Shown piece after piece: positions 62,401-63,786 of a stretch of DNA of 64,000 nt. Made by a program: the position numbers and the translations under genes. Position 1 is the stretch's first letter, and each line of letters begins with the position of its first letter. Source of the stretch: Perognathus longimembris pacificus (Eukaryota; Chordata; Mammalia; Rodentia; Heteromyidae); assembly GCF_023159225.1 (NCBI RefSeq), contig NC_063161.1, positions 72,320,767-72,384,766 of the forward strand, given 5' to 3'. The notes under the pieces are model-generated. The model did no database searches, was not told the DNA's origin, and saw only the letters and a program-made list of their open reading frames with translations.

Positions 62401-63786
62401 CACTTCATCCATCTGTTGATCTCTTCCCCCTGAGATAAACAGAACCTAGGGTGTATGATGATGGCCTGACCAAGCTGCTTCTTTGTGCTGGTCCTGGGGC
62501 TTGAATTCAGGGCCTGGTCACTACTTAGCTTTTTAGCTTTTCTGCTCAAGGCTTGTGCTCTACCATTTGAGCCACCACTCCACTTTTGGCATTTTACAGT
62601 GCAGAATAGTGTCTTACATGGCTTCAAACCATGATCCTCAGCTATCAGCCTCCTGAGCAGCCAGGATTACAGGGGTGAGCCACCGGTGCCTGCACTGGCA
62701 ATATTTCTTGAGTTGATAAATGAGAAGTACTAACAATTAGAGCCACAAGCACTTCCTGTAGTGAGCTGGAAAAAGTGGAGGTAGATACTAGGCCATCCTT
62801 GTAGGTTCCATGGTGGACTGATAAGGGTCGTAGCTGGACTGGCGCCCACCATGCCCGCAATGTCAGATGGCGAGTTATTTGGGAGAGCAGAAGCAGGACC
62901 ACTGCTGGCCTGGTAATCAACAAAGACAACTGTGCTTCCTCTGCCCACAGGTTAGGGTGCTGGAGCTGGAAAACGAACTACAGAAGGAGCGTCAGAAACT
63001 AGGAGACCTGCGGAAAAAGCACTATGAGCTTGCTGGTGTGGCAGAGGGCTGGGAAGAAGGTAAGTTGTCCTGGGGACCCACAGTGAGGAGGTTGCATGGC
63101 CAGGGCCTTCCCCTCTGAAGCAACAAGGCTGGAGAAAGGGGAGCAGATTGAAAGTGTTGTCAGCCTTGTCCCCAGGCCAGTGGCCTGGTGAGGCCCCTGA
63201 TAGTTTAGTCTGGCCAGCAGAGTTGAATAGTGATCGGTGCAGATGGACAAGAGGATGACCAGGCTGTGGCCGGGAGGAGCCAGATGCTAGTGACTCATGC
63301 CTGTAATCCCAGCTACTCAGGAGGCTGAGATCTGGAGGATATCACTTTTAAGCCAGCCCAGGCAGGAAAGTCCTTGAGACTATATCTCTAAACTAGCAAA
63401 AAGCCGGAGTGGAGCTCAAGTGGTAGAGTGCCAGCCTTTGAGCCAAAAAAAGCTATGGGATAGAACCCAGGCCCTGAGTTCTTGCCCCAGGACTGGCACA
63501 CAAATCACACCAAACAGAAAGGTTGACTAAAAAGGTAGGTGAAGTTCTGACCCTCCAGGCCTTCCAAGGCCTGCTCTCACTTGGTATCAGATGCCCTGCC
63601 TGGCTGCAGTGGCCAATTCAGTCACTGCCAGACAATTCCTCGTTGCTGAGCTTACAGGCACCATAGGCCATGTTTGTTGGTTCAGTGATCCACACTTGAG
63701 TACCAGGTGACATAAACTGCCATTGTCTTATAGGAACAGAGGCACCCACATCCACACTGCAAGAGGCAGTCCCTGAGAAGGAATAG
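15859..63786 (+). CDS. HIP1: HIP1, complete coding region of the short-N-terminus isoform (31 exons joined)
   Basis: HIP1 is an endocytic adaptor that binds phosphoinositides, clathrin, AP2 and F-actin on coated membranes, and binds huntingtin. The 31 exons listed individually below join to 3,012 nt with every junction in phase, giving 1,003 residues plus a stop. In this isoform's numbering: ANTH from about residue 7 (minimal part to ~126, helical extension further), clathrin/AP2 linker ~260-338, coiled coil ~335-610, I/LWEQ (THATCH) actin-binding domain ~737-978. It matches HIP1 rather than HIP1R exon by exon, for example NRLPLSSNA, DPFNF and the C-terminal EGWEEGTEA. Three introns deserve note: AT-AC intron 2, GC-AG intron 18, and intron 9 with an LTR. 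The usual 40-codon first exon of the long isoform is not in the window. The comparison with human is from memory, not an alignment. Confidence 0.95.
17020..17242 (-). repeat. Old ID-like + B1-like composite SINE
   Basis: Complement of a tRNA-like unit (ggaactcagggtcttgagtt) then B1 complement (tagggctacaggtgtgaacc). Confidence 0.65.
18108..18300 (-). repeat. Old ID-like + B1-like composite SINE
   Basis: Complement aggcaggcactcttgtcact followed by gccaccacacccagccc. Confidence 0.6.
18640..18740 (+). repeat. MIR remnant
   Basis: Matches the remembered MIR core order: ...acaaccttgtgagaaaggc... followed by cattttacagatta. Confidence 0.6.
18741..18801. repeat. (GT)n / (GTCT)n microsatellite
   Basis: A GT array of about 16 units passing into GTGTCT repeats, directly after the MIR remnant. 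Confidence 0.93.
18815..18910 (+). repeat. B1-like fragment
   Basis: gctggacatagtaacacttg, ctcagcacttgagaggc and agcaagaccttgtctc are B1 hallmarks. Confidence 0.65.
19630..19676. repeat. (CA)n microsatellite with CACG interruptions
   Basis: A CA array interrupted by one TA and two CG steps. Confidence 0.93.
19912..20158 (+). repeat. B1-like + right-monomer dimeric SINE
   Basis: Clear left half (aggcactggtggttcacgcc, ctactcaggaggctgag) and right half ending in an A-rich tail. Confidence 0.88.
20735..20795. repeat. Imperfect (CA)n
   Basis: acacacacacatacgtgcac and related units. Confidence 0.8.
20870..21012 (-). repeat. MIR-like remnant
   Basis: Contains cagtgcctggagcaaaggag followed by gtgcttaggaaatatt, the familiar MIR tail read in reverse. 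Confidence 0.55.
21530..21542 (-). promoter_or_regulatory. CTCF-core match, reverse
   Basis: TGCCACCTGGTGG is the reverse complement of CCACCAGGTGGCA, which fits the CTCF core CCASYAGRKGGCR at all 13 positions. It sits in single-copy DNA in intron 1, 5.7 kb downstream of the CpG-island promoter. Occupancy cannot be inferred from sequence alone. Confidence 0.4.
21845..21975 (-). repeat. MIR remnant
   Basis: gggttcaaattctggctctg, then cctcagtttcctcatt, in MIR order on the minus strand. Confidence 0.65.
22062..22274 (+). repeat. ID-like + right-monomer dimeric SINE, young copy
   Basis: Near-intact A box (tagcctagcgg) and B box (ggttcgattcc), a long pure A tail, and a perfect 15-bp target duplication AAGAACCATTGGAGG (22,047-22,061 and 22,275-22,289). 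Confidence 0.95.
22310..22560 (-). mobile_element. Possible degraded LTR fragment
   Basis: Two ATTGG boxes (reverse CCAAT) and a TATATAAGG-like stretch occur in the order expected of an antisense LTR, preceded by a CAAGC-rich, pyrimidine-mixed segment. No clear TG...CA ends or target duplication were found, so this is tentative. Confidence 0.35.
23080..23150 (-). repeat. MIR remnant
   Basis: actggctgggtcactggccc followed by gcctcagtttctctcatctg. Confidence 0.55.
23960..24355 (-). repeat. ID-like dimeric SINE nested in an older minus SINE
   Basis: A full ID-like dimer (24,052-24,263) interrupts an older B1-type element whose halves flank it (gagccacacctctgtgctt before, gtagctgggattacaggtg after). 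Confidence 0.75.
24535..24670 (-). repeat. Right-monomer/B1 SINE fragment
   Basis: gctcaaggctagtactctac, then ttggagataagagtctta; the B1 part is truncated near 24,670. Confidence 0.7.
25336..25550 (+). repeat. ID-like + right-monomer dimeric SINE
   Basis: Complete dimer with B box ggttcgattcc, an A tail and a short CAA repeat after the tail. Confidence 0.92.
25695..26180 (+). repeat. Two B1-like composite SINEs with (GGAA)n and (CA)n
   Basis: The first element (to ~25,925) has a GGAA array at 25,844-25,866 inside its right monomer. The second (to ~26,140) ends in a CA array at 26,144-26,180, presumably grown from its tail. Confidence 0.8.
26698..27005 (+). repeat. B1-like/ID-like SINE followed by imperfect CA-rich sequence
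   Basis: ccaggtatagtggtacatgc starts the B1 half. The tRNA-like half ends ccaatccctagtactgcc, and an irregular cacatgcacatac tract follows from about 26,890. Confidence 0.75.
27895..28362 (-). repeat. B1-like + right-monomer SINE and an ID-like dimer, both minus
   Basis: A B1-type dimer complement (27,895-28,132) adjoins a full ID-like dimer complement (28,133-28,362). Confidence 0.85.
28504..28718 (+). repeat. ID-like + right-monomer dimeric SINE, young copy
   Basis: Full dimer with a perfect 15-bp duplication AAGAAGGGGGGGTGT (28,489-28,503 and 28,719-28,733). Confidence 0.93.
28840..28945 (-). repeat. B1-like fragment
   Basis: Complement of B1: ctcaaactcatgatcctcct and aggcatgtgctaccacacc. 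Confidence 0.6.
29040..29165. repeat. Polypyrimidine low-complexity tract
   Basis: CCTTCC and CTTCCC units on the + strand. The long minus-strand reading frame across it is an artefact. Confidence 0.88.
29808..30325 (+). repeat. B1-like SINE head, then an ID-like dimer, then a B1-like dimer
   Basis: A B1 left monomer (29,808-29,890) stops at agccagcctga, where a complete ID-like dimer begins (29,891-30,099). A further B1-type dimer follows (30,104-30,325). Confidence 0.82.
30405..30622 (-). repeat. ID-like + right-monomer dimeric SINE
   Basis: Full minus-strand dimer preceded by a (TTG)n run where its tail would be. Confidence 0.9.
30859..31068 (+). repeat. ID-like + right-monomer dimeric SINE, young copy
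   Basis: Full dimer with a long A tail and a perfect 15-bp duplication AAAAAGAATATACTT (30,844-30,858 and 31,069-31,083). Confidence 0.95.
31088..31405 (+). repeat. B1-like units plus an ID-like right half
   Basis: ctcaggaggcagaagtcaaa, then tggctcaagtggtagagcac, and an end at caagccccccagtacc. Confidence 0.75.
31937..32000 (+). CDS. HIP1: HIP1 exon 2, start of ANTH domain (residues 7-28)
   Basis: Encodes TISINKAINAQEVAVKEKHAR plus the first base of a Thr codon. It contains the ANTH phosphoinositide signature, Lys12, nine residues, Lys22, then Lys24 and His25. The acceptor is a normal ttacag. The donor is not GT: the exon ends GCCAGAA and the intron opens ATATCCTTT, a match to the U12-type AT-AC donor. 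Reading through the boundary instead would give a sequence unlike HIP1, whereas splicing to 34,812 restores HARTCILGTHHEKGA. Confidence 0.95.
32001..32009 (+). promoter_or_regulatory. HIP1: U12-type (AT-AC) 5' splice site of intron 2
   Basis: The intron begins ATATCCTTT, the minor-spliceosome donor consensus with A at position 1. No usable GT donor keeps the HIP1 reading frame at this exon end. This site would be recognised by U11/U6atac snRNPs rather than U1/U6. Confidence 0.93.
32210..32520 (-). repeat. Old ID-like + B1-like composite SINE
   Basis: tgaactcagggccttgtgtt complement followed by B1 complement ending tcatgacccactgtgcc. Confidence 0.65.
32705..32850 (-). repeat. ID-like + right-monomer fragment
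   Basis: ctcaaggctagcattctacc and ggaattgaactcagggcttc; truncated at both ends. Confidence 0.7.
33815..34225 (-). repeat. B1-like/right-monomer SINE and B1 remnants
   Basis: cgctctaccatttgagccac, then B1 complement to ~33,980, then a second B1-like complement ending atgagccacaggcgcc. Confidence 0.7.
34795..34811 (+). promoter_or_regulatory. HIP1: U12 branch point and AC 3' splice site of intron 2
   Basis: TTCCCTGAC at 34,795-34,803 is one mismatch from the U12 branch consensus TTCCTTRAY. The presumed branch adenosine is 34,802, ten bases before the exon. The intron ends CAC at 34,809-34,811. No AG occurs between the branch point and the exon, so an ordinary U2 acceptor is not available here. 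Confidence 0.9.
34812..34954 (+). CDS. HIP1: HIP1 exon 3, ANTH domain (residues 28-75)
   Basis: Completes a split Thr codon (A|CT) and continues CILGTHHEKGAHTFWSVVN, then NRLPLSSNAMLCWKFCHV and HKLLRDGHPN. This is the most conserved helical part of the HIP1/HIP1R ANTH domain. NRLPLSSNA identifies HIP1 rather than HIP1R. The 3' splice site is the AC of the U12-type intron; the donor is AAC|gtgagt. 143 nt, ending in phase 0. Confidence 0.96.
35030..35485 (-). repeat. Old composite SINE and a B1-like + right-monomer SINE (intron 3)
   Basis: The first element spans about 35,030-35,245. The second, clearer, spans about 35,265-35,485 and ends gggattacaggtatgagcc. Together they account for most of intron 3. 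Confidence 0.75.
35698..35754 (+). CDS. HIP1: HIP1 exon 4, ANTH domain (residues 76-94)
   Basis: Encodes VLKDSLRYKNELSDMSRMW, 19 complete codons between tgtccag and gtgagt. It continues an ANTH helix. As I remember the human protein, the only difference is Lys for Arg at RYK. Phase 0 at both ends means skipping would stay in frame but remove an internal helix. Confidence 0.96.
35890..36045 (-). repeat. B1-like + right-monomer SINE, truncated (intron 4)
   Basis: gccacttgagccacagctcc, ttggagataagagtctcatg, then tgagtagctagaactatagg. Confidence 0.75.
36162..36242 (+). CDS. HIP1: HIP1 exon 5, ANTH domain (residues 95-121)
   Basis: Encodes GHLSEGYGQLCSIYLKLLKTKMEFHTK in 27 whole codons, with acceptor cctctag and donor AAG|gtgagt. 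The helix with YGQLCSIYLKLL packs in the ANTH core. Both ends are in phase 0. Confidence 0.96.
36480..37420 (+). repeat. Cluster of B1-like and ID-like fragments (intron 5)
   Basis: A B1/ID composite lies at ~36,480-36,670, B1 remnants at ~36,820-36,910 and ~37,340-37,415, and an ID-like unit (ggggaagagcgcttgcttgg) at ~37,050-37,120. The gaps between are single-copy. Confidence 0.65.
37644..37720 (+). CDS. HIP1: HIP1 exon 6, ANTH domain (residues 122-147)
   Basis: Encodes NPRFPGNLQMNDRQLDEAGESDVNN plus two bases of a Phe codon. The acceptor is cctcccag and the donor TT|gtgagt. The acidic AGESDVNN segment is typical of HIP1, where HIP1R has AAGTDVNN. 77 nt. Confidence 0.96.
38005..38830 (+). 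repeat. SINE cluster with a complete ID-like dimer (intron 6)
   Basis: An ID-like monomer (~38,005-38,095), a B1 remnant (~38,100-38,310), a full dimer (38,331-38,565) and a B1-type dimer (~38,566-38,830) follow one another. Confidence 0.78.
38935..38996 (+). CDS. HIP1: HIP1 exon 7 (residues 147-168)
   Basis: Encodes FQLTVEMFDYLECELSLFQT after completing the split Phe codon, and ends one base into a Val codon. The acceptor ccccag follows a TCTG repeat and pyrimidine tract at about 38,880-38,920, which probably supplies its polypyrimidine tract. Donor ACCG|gtgagt. Confidence 0.96.
39515..39600 (-). repeat. B1-like fragment (intron 7)
   Basis: ctcccaagtgctgggattac and catacaccaccatgctcagc are B1 complement. 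The rest of 39,000-40,090 shows no recognisable repeat. Confidence 0.75.
40096..40185. repeat. Alternating (TG)n/(TA)n tract (intron 7)
   Basis: A purine-pyrimidine alternating stretch of TGTG and TATACGTATA units. Confidence 0.9.
40365..40735 (+). repeat. B1 element and a B1-like + right-monomer dimer (intron 7)
   Basis: The first is a classic B1 (gccgggtgtggtggtgcatg, ctacagagtgagacc), 40,365-40,485. The second (40,490-40,735) carries the lineage's right monomer. Confidence 0.85.
41097..41455. repeat. Truncated ID-like monomer (+) and B1-like + right-monomer SINE (-)
   Basis: The ID-like head (41,097-41,145) breaks off after aagagtgcttgcctcg. A minus B1-type dimer follows at ~41,215-41,455. 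Confidence 0.72.
41617..41757 (+). CDS. HIP1: HIP1 exon 8 (residues 168-215)
   Basis: Encodes VFSSLDMSRSVSVTAAGQCR, then LAPLIQVILDCSHLYDYTVK and LLFKLHS, ending one base into a Cys codon. It forms the C-terminal helical extension of the ANTH fold shared with HIP1R and Sla2. The acceptor is ttgccag and the donor TCAT|gtgagt. 141 nt. Confidence 0.96.
41965..42375. repeat. B1 remnants (intron 8)
   Basis: Minus-strand B1 complement at ~41,975-42,150 and a plus B1 at 42,235-42,340 (tgtggtgggatacacctctg, agttcaaggccagcctgg). Confidence 0.65.
42614..42671 (+). CDS. HIP1: HIP1 exon 9 (residues 215-234)
   Basis: Completes Cys and encodes LPADTLQGHRDRFMEQFT plus two bases of Lys. The acceptor is ctctgcag and the donor AA|gtaagc. 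The following intron (42,672-46,585) holds the solo LTR. Confidence 0.96.
42735..43185 (+). repeat. B1-like and ID-like cluster (intron 9)
   Basis: Two B1-like heads and a tRNA-like tail (gagttcaattcctagtactc). Confidence 0.65.
43560..44072 (-). repeat. Two B1-like + right-monomer SINEs (intron 9)
   Basis: The first (43,560-43,795) is clear. The second (43,840-44,072) is older. The segment before, 43,200-43,555, shows no recognisable repeat. Confidence 0.75.
44560..45075 (+). repeat. ID-like dimer and a B1-like + right-monomer dimer (intron 9)
   Basis: The ID-like dimer (44,560-44,775) has B box ggttcgattcc. The B1-type dimer occupies about 44,835-45,075. Confidence 0.88.
45435..45643 (-). 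repeat. ID-like + right-monomer dimeric SINE (intron 9)
   Basis: Full minus-strand dimer ending ccacattcccagcccc, just upstream of the SINE split by the solo LTR. Confidence 0.88.
45705..46021 (-). mobile_element. Solo LTR of an endogenous retrovirus (gamma/ERV1-like), intron 9
   Basis: The 317-bp element begins TG and ends CA and is flanked by a perfect 4-bp target duplication, CAGT (45,701-45,704 and 46,022-46,025). Terminal inverted similarity is visible (TGTTGTGCCA against TGGCACTTCA). Read on the minus strand it has CCAAT (45,948-45,952), a TTTATAAG TATA-like box near 45,873-45,880, and AATAAA (45,784-45,789), in U3-R-U5 order. No internal retroviral sequence adjoins it, so it is a solo LTR. 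The 4-bp duplication fits ERV1. It split an older minus-strand SINE, whose remains lie at about 45,652-45,704 and 46,026-46,220. Confidence 0.85.
46220..46445 (-). repeat. B1-like remnants (intron 9)
   Basis: Diverged B1 complement (gatctcagcctcctaagaag, taggatcacag). Confidence 0.55.
46586..46661 (+). CDS. HIP1: HIP1 exon 10 (residues 234-259)
   Basis: Encodes LRDLFHRSSNLQYFKRLIQI then PQLPE after finishing the Lys codon. It is the last part of the helical ANTH-associated region before the endocytic linker. Acceptor tccgcag, donor GAG|gtgagc. As I recall the human protein reads KDLFYRSS here, a conservative difference. Confidence 0.96.
46767..46907 (+). CDS. HIP1: HIP1 exon 11, clathrin-binding linker (residues 260-306)
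   Basis: Encodes NPPNFLRASALSEHISPVVV then IPAEASSPDSEPALDKGHLV and DVDTTRQ. The segment LVDVD (residues ~298-302) fits the clathrin-box pattern L-hydrophobic-x-hydrophobic-acidic; as I remember human HIP1 has LMDMD here. Intron 10 is only 105 bp. Acceptor tcctcag, donor CAG|gtgtgg. 47 whole codons. Confidence 0.95.
47867..47964 (+). CDS. HIP1: HIP1 exon 12, AP2-binding motifs (residues 307-339)
   Basis: Encodes TLFDDKFDGIFGSSLSSDPF then NFDSQNGVSKDG plus two bases of Lys. FDDKF fits the AP2 alpha-appendage motif FxDxF, and DPF follows ten residues later. These motifs recruit the adaptor to clathrin-coated pits. Acceptor accgcag, donor AA|gtgagt. Confidence 0.95.
48793..48865 (+). CDS. HIP1: HIP1 exon 13, start of coiled coil (residues 339-363)
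   Basis: Encodes DHLIEQLYREIRGLTTQLEK then VKAE. Hydrophobic residues recur at heptad spacing, marking the N-terminal end of the central coiled coil that dimerises HIP1 and binds clathrin light chain in this family. Acceptor ctcctcag, donor GAG|gtgcgt. Confidence 0.95.
50640..50823 (+). CDS. HIP1: HIP1 exon 14, coiled coil (residues 364-425)
   Basis: Encodes GQRATLQLKGRVSELEAELA, then EQKHLGRQAADDCEFLRAEL and DELKKQREDTEKAQRSLTEIE, ending one base into Arg. At 184 nt it is the longest coding exon here. It is rich in Glu, Lys, Gln and Leu with regular heptads. Acceptor cctgcag, donor GAGA|gtgagg. Confidence 0.95.
51030..51545. repeat. B1-like/ID-like cluster (intron 14)
   Basis: A plus B1/ID composite (51,030-51,235) is followed by a plus B1 with an A-rich tail (51,236-51,365) and a short minus ID-like fragment (~51,470-51,540) near exon 15. 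Confidence 0.7.
51598..51686 (+). CDS. HIP1: HIP1 exon 15, coiled coil (residues 425-454)
   Basis: Encodes KAQANEQRYSKLKEKYSELV then QNHADLLRK after completing Arg. As I recall the human sequence it is unchanged. KLKEKYSELVQNHADLLRK is shared with HIP1R. Acceptor ccctgcag, donor AAG|gtagga. Ends in phase 0. Confidence 0.96.
51822..51891. repeat. Perfect 35-bp tandem duplication (intron 15)
   Basis: Two identical copies of a unit beginning CAGCCAGTATCTGAAGG, with no mismatch. Confidence 0.93.
51999..52115 (+). CDS. HIP1: HIP1 exon 16, coiled coil (residues 455-493)
   Basis: Encodes NAEVTKQVSVARQAQAELER then EKSELEGALQHVSEQAQRK, 39 whole codons. The acceptor tract is unusual: a C12 run (51,983-51,994) immediately before tcag. 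A G14 run (52,132-52,145) begins 16 bases after the donor AAG|gtgatg. Both ends are phase 0, so skipping would delete 39 coiled-coil residues without a frameshift. Confidence 0.95.
52132..52145. repeat. G14 run downstream of exon 16
   Basis: Fourteen consecutive G residues starting 16 bases past the exon 16 donor. A C12 run lies in the acceptor at 51,983-51,994. Confidence 0.9.
52470..53095 (+). repeat. B1-like and ID-like cluster (intron 16)
   Basis: A B1 (52,470-52,580), a right-monomer fragment (~52,610-52,770) with a CA-rich tail, and a B1/ID composite (52,885-53,095). Confidence 0.7.
53403..53740 (-). repeat. ID-like dimer and B1 remnants with a short duplication (intron 16)
   Basis: Full minus dimer at 53,403-53,600, then B1 complement in which gaacattatctatctcagc occurs twice. 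Confidence 0.8.
53865..53966 (+). CDS. HIP1: HIP1 exon 17, coiled coil (residues 494-527)
   Basis: Encodes TQEQQEVLESLKQELVSSRQ then EVQVLHSSLETSAQ. 34 whole codons between ctctttcag and gtgagc. It continues the heptad pattern; as I remember the human ends of this segment are also LQGSLETSAQ-like. Confidence 0.95.
54113..54256 (+). CDS. HIP1: HIP1 exon 18, coiled coil (residues 528-575)
   Basis: Encodes SEAKWATQITVLEEEHGGLV, then RAAAQREEEMTALQEQLEDT and QAKLVVSQ. This is one of the less conserved stretches of the coiled coil. The acceptor is gtgacag. The donor is CAG|gcaagt, a GC-type 5' splice site with otherwise perfect consensus. Ending here keeps frame with exon 19 (ESLCQLVKDQRK). Confidence 0.93.
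54257..54262 (+). promoter_or_regulatory. HIP1: GC-type 5' splice site of intron 18
   Basis: The intron opens GCAAGT after exonic CAG. GC donors usually compensate with perfect flanking consensus, as here. No GT within the nearby bases would preserve the HIP1 frame at the expected position. Confidence 0.88.
54385..54705 (+). repeat. Old B1-like + ID-like composite (intron 18)
   Basis: B1 remnants followed by ttagcaagtgcaaggccctg and a tRNA-like end at caaatcccagtaccc. Confidence 0.6.
54928..55063 (+). CDS. HIP1: HIP1 exon 19, end of coiled coil (residues 576-621)
   Basis: Encodes ESLCQLVKDQRKVLLAGSRK, then AAEQVVQESLGQLDEPTLIS and YVGSA, ending one base into Asp. The coiled coil gives way to the region leading to the actin-binding domain. 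Acceptor ttctag, donor GCAG|gtaact. Confidence 0.95.
55260..56035 (+). repeat. B1-like SINE cluster with (CA)n (intron 19)
   Basis: B1 remnants (~55,260-55,450), two B1-type units (~55,560-55,860), a CA array (55,862-55,929) and an ID-like unit (~55,945-56,035). Confidence 0.72.
56240..56450 (+). repeat. Old B1-like/ID-like composite (intron 19)
   Basis: aggtgtggtggcacacacct, then a tRNA-like end at gtttaatccttggtactac. Confidence 0.6.
56562..56648 (+). CDS. HIP1: HIP1 exon 20 (residues 621-650)
   Basis: Completes Asp and encodes HLLSKVKCVSSCLDQLEKNR then SQCLACPE, ending one base into Asp. It is moderately diverged from human as I remember it (TVTSISSCIEQLEKSWSQYLACPE). Acceptor ctcccag, donor GAAG|gtgagt. 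Confidence 0.94.
56690..56800 (+). repeat. B1 element (intron 20)
   Basis: gaggctgaggcaggaagatc, caggccagcctgggtggg and ctacacagtgagact are B1 diagnostic blocks. Confidence 0.8.
56933..57040 (+). CDS. HIP1: HIP1 exon 21 (residues 650-686)
   Basis: Encodes LSGLLHSITLLAHLTSDIIV then HGSATSLRAPPEPAE after completing Asp, ending one base into Ser. It is helical, upstream of the I/LWEQ module and shared with HIP1R (SHLAADTIINGGATSHLAP). Acceptor cccacag, donor GAAT|gtgagt. Intron 21 is only 78 bp. Confidence 0.95.
57119..57255 (+). CDS. HIP1: HIP1 exon 22 (residues 686-731)
   Basis: Completes Ser and encodes LSEACKQCGRETLAFLAFLE, then EEGALEKADSSTMRSCLSKI and QAIGE. It lies just N-terminal to the THATCH core, near the helix reported to restrain actin binding in this family. 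Acceptor gtctccag, donor GAG|gtactc. Confidence 0.95.
57310..57491 (+). repeat. Right-monomer SINE fragment and (GA)n array (intron 22)
   Basis: tggctcaaagggtagaacac and caggcaaags-type end lead into a GA array at 57,451-57,491. Confidence 0.78.
57562..57609. repeat. Perfect 24-bp tandem duplication (intron 22)
   Basis: The unit begins CAACAGAGCATTGTGGGG and occurs twice without mismatch, 46 bp before exon 23. Confidence 0.93.
57656..57766 (+). CDS. HIP1: HIP1 exon 23, start of I/LWEQ domain (residues 732-768)
   Basis: Encodes ELLPRGLEIRQEELGDLVDK then EMAATSAAIEAATTRIE. The segment LGDLVDKEMAATSAAIE is the highly conserved first block of the I/LWEQ (THATCH) F-actin-binding domain shared with HIP1R, Sla2 and talin. 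Acceptor cttcccag, donor GAG|gtaagg. A 24-bp tandem duplication ends 46 bp upstream. Confidence 0.96.
57870..58070 (+). repeat. Old B1-like/ID-like composite (intron 23)
   Basis: gccaggtgtggttccctttt, tactcaggaggaacagg and a tRNA-like end. Confidence 0.6.
58346..58404 (+). CDS. HIP1: HIP1 exon 24, I/LWEQ domain (residues 769-788)
   Basis: Encodes EMLSKSRAGDTGVKLEVNE plus two bases of Arg. As I remember, it is unchanged from human HIP1. GVKLEVNE is shared with HIP1R. Acceptor ctatag, donor AAAG|gtgggt. Confidence 0.96.
58715..58808 (+). CDS. HIP1: HIP1 exon 25, I/LWEQ domain (residues 788-819)
   Basis: Completes Arg and encodes ILGSCTGLMQAIQALVAASK then DLQREIVDSGR, a THATCH helix pair. Acceptor gtcacag, donor AGG|gtaagc. 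Ends in phase 0. Confidence 0.96.
59115..59690 (+). repeat. B1 elements, (CA)n and an ID-like composite (intron 25)
   Basis: B1 at ~59,115-59,235; a second B1 (~59,330-59,433) ends in a CA array (59,434-59,471), followed by an ID-like composite to ~59,690. Confidence 0.75.
59765..59979 (-). repeat. ID-like + right-monomer dimeric SINE (intron 25)
   Basis: Full minus-strand dimer with a poly(T) head, ending ccatattcccagcccc. Confidence 0.92.
60211..60311 (+). CDS. HIP1: HIP1 exon 26, I/LWEQ actin-binding core (residues 820-853)
   Basis: Encodes GTASPKEFYAKNSRWTEGLI then SASKAVGWGATVM plus two bases of Val. RWTEGLISASKAVGWGA is the hallmark actin-binding block of the family. Acceptor ttgcatag, donor GGT|gtaagt. 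Confidence 0.97.
60385..60475 (+). repeat. B1-like fragment (intron 26)
   Basis: gggaggcagagacaggaggg and gtttgaggccagcttgggct, covering about half of the 288-bp intron. Confidence 0.65.
60600..60705 (+). CDS. HIP1: HIP1 exon 27, I/LWEQ domain (residues 853-888)
   Basis: Completes Val and encodes DAADLVVQGRGKFEELMVCS then HEIAASTAQLVAASK. EELMVCSHEIAASTAQLVAASKVK is among the most conserved stretches of HIP1-family proteins. Acceptor cccatcag, donor AAG|gtagga. Confidence 0.97.
60775..60890 (+). repeat. B1 element (intron 27)
   Basis: ccaggcacagtagtacacat, agaggctgaggcaggag and gcaagactttgtctcaaaa. Confidence 0.8.
61065..61585. repeat. ID-like dimer (-) and B1-like + right-monomer dimer (+) (intron 27)
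   Basis: The minus dimer spans 61,065-61,270. The plus B1-type dimer spans ~61,345-61,585. Confidence 0.85.
61710..61833 (+). CDS. HIP1: HIP1 exon 28, I/LWEQ domain (residues 889-930)
   Basis: Encodes VKADKDSPNLTRLQQASRGV then NQATAGVVASTISGKSQIEE and S, ending one base into Asp. Acceptor gtcctgcag, donor TCAG|gtagcc. Confidence 0.96.
62027..62088 (+). CDS. HIP1: HIP1 exon 29, I/LWEQ domain (residues 930-950)
   Basis: Completes Asp and encodes SMDFSSMTLTQIKRQEMDSQ. It leads into the last helix, which serves as the dimerisation latch in THATCH proteins. Acceptor ccccacag, donor CAG|gtgaga. Confidence 0.96.
62470..62695 (-). repeat. B1-like + right-monomer dimeric SINE (intron 29)
   Basis: gtcctggggcttgaattcag complement, then gagcagccaggattacaggg and gagccaccggtgcc. 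Confidence 0.82.
62951..63059 (+). CDS. HIP1: HIP1 exon 30, C-terminal latch helix (residues 951-987)
   Basis: Encodes VRVLELENELQKERQKLGDL then RKKHYELAGVAEGWEE, ending one base into Gly. The leucine/glutamate heptads fit the C-terminal dimerising helix. Acceptor gcccacag, donor GAAG|gtaagt. Confidence 0.96.
63280..63505 (+). repeat. B1-like + right-monomer dimeric SINE (intron 30)
   Basis: gctagtgactcatgcctgta, ctactcaggaggctgag, right monomer and end at ccccaggactggcac. Confidence 0.85.
63734..63786 (+). CDS. HIP1: HIP1 exon 31, C-terminus and stop (residues 987-1003)
   Basis: Completes Gly and encodes TEAPTSTLQEAVPEKE followed by TAG. The short acidic tail matches the HIP1 ending (as I remember, TEASPPTLQEVVTEKE in human). 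Acceptor cttatag. The length and end position fit HIP1 and rule out HIP1R, whose tail is longer and ends differently. Confidence 0.95.
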
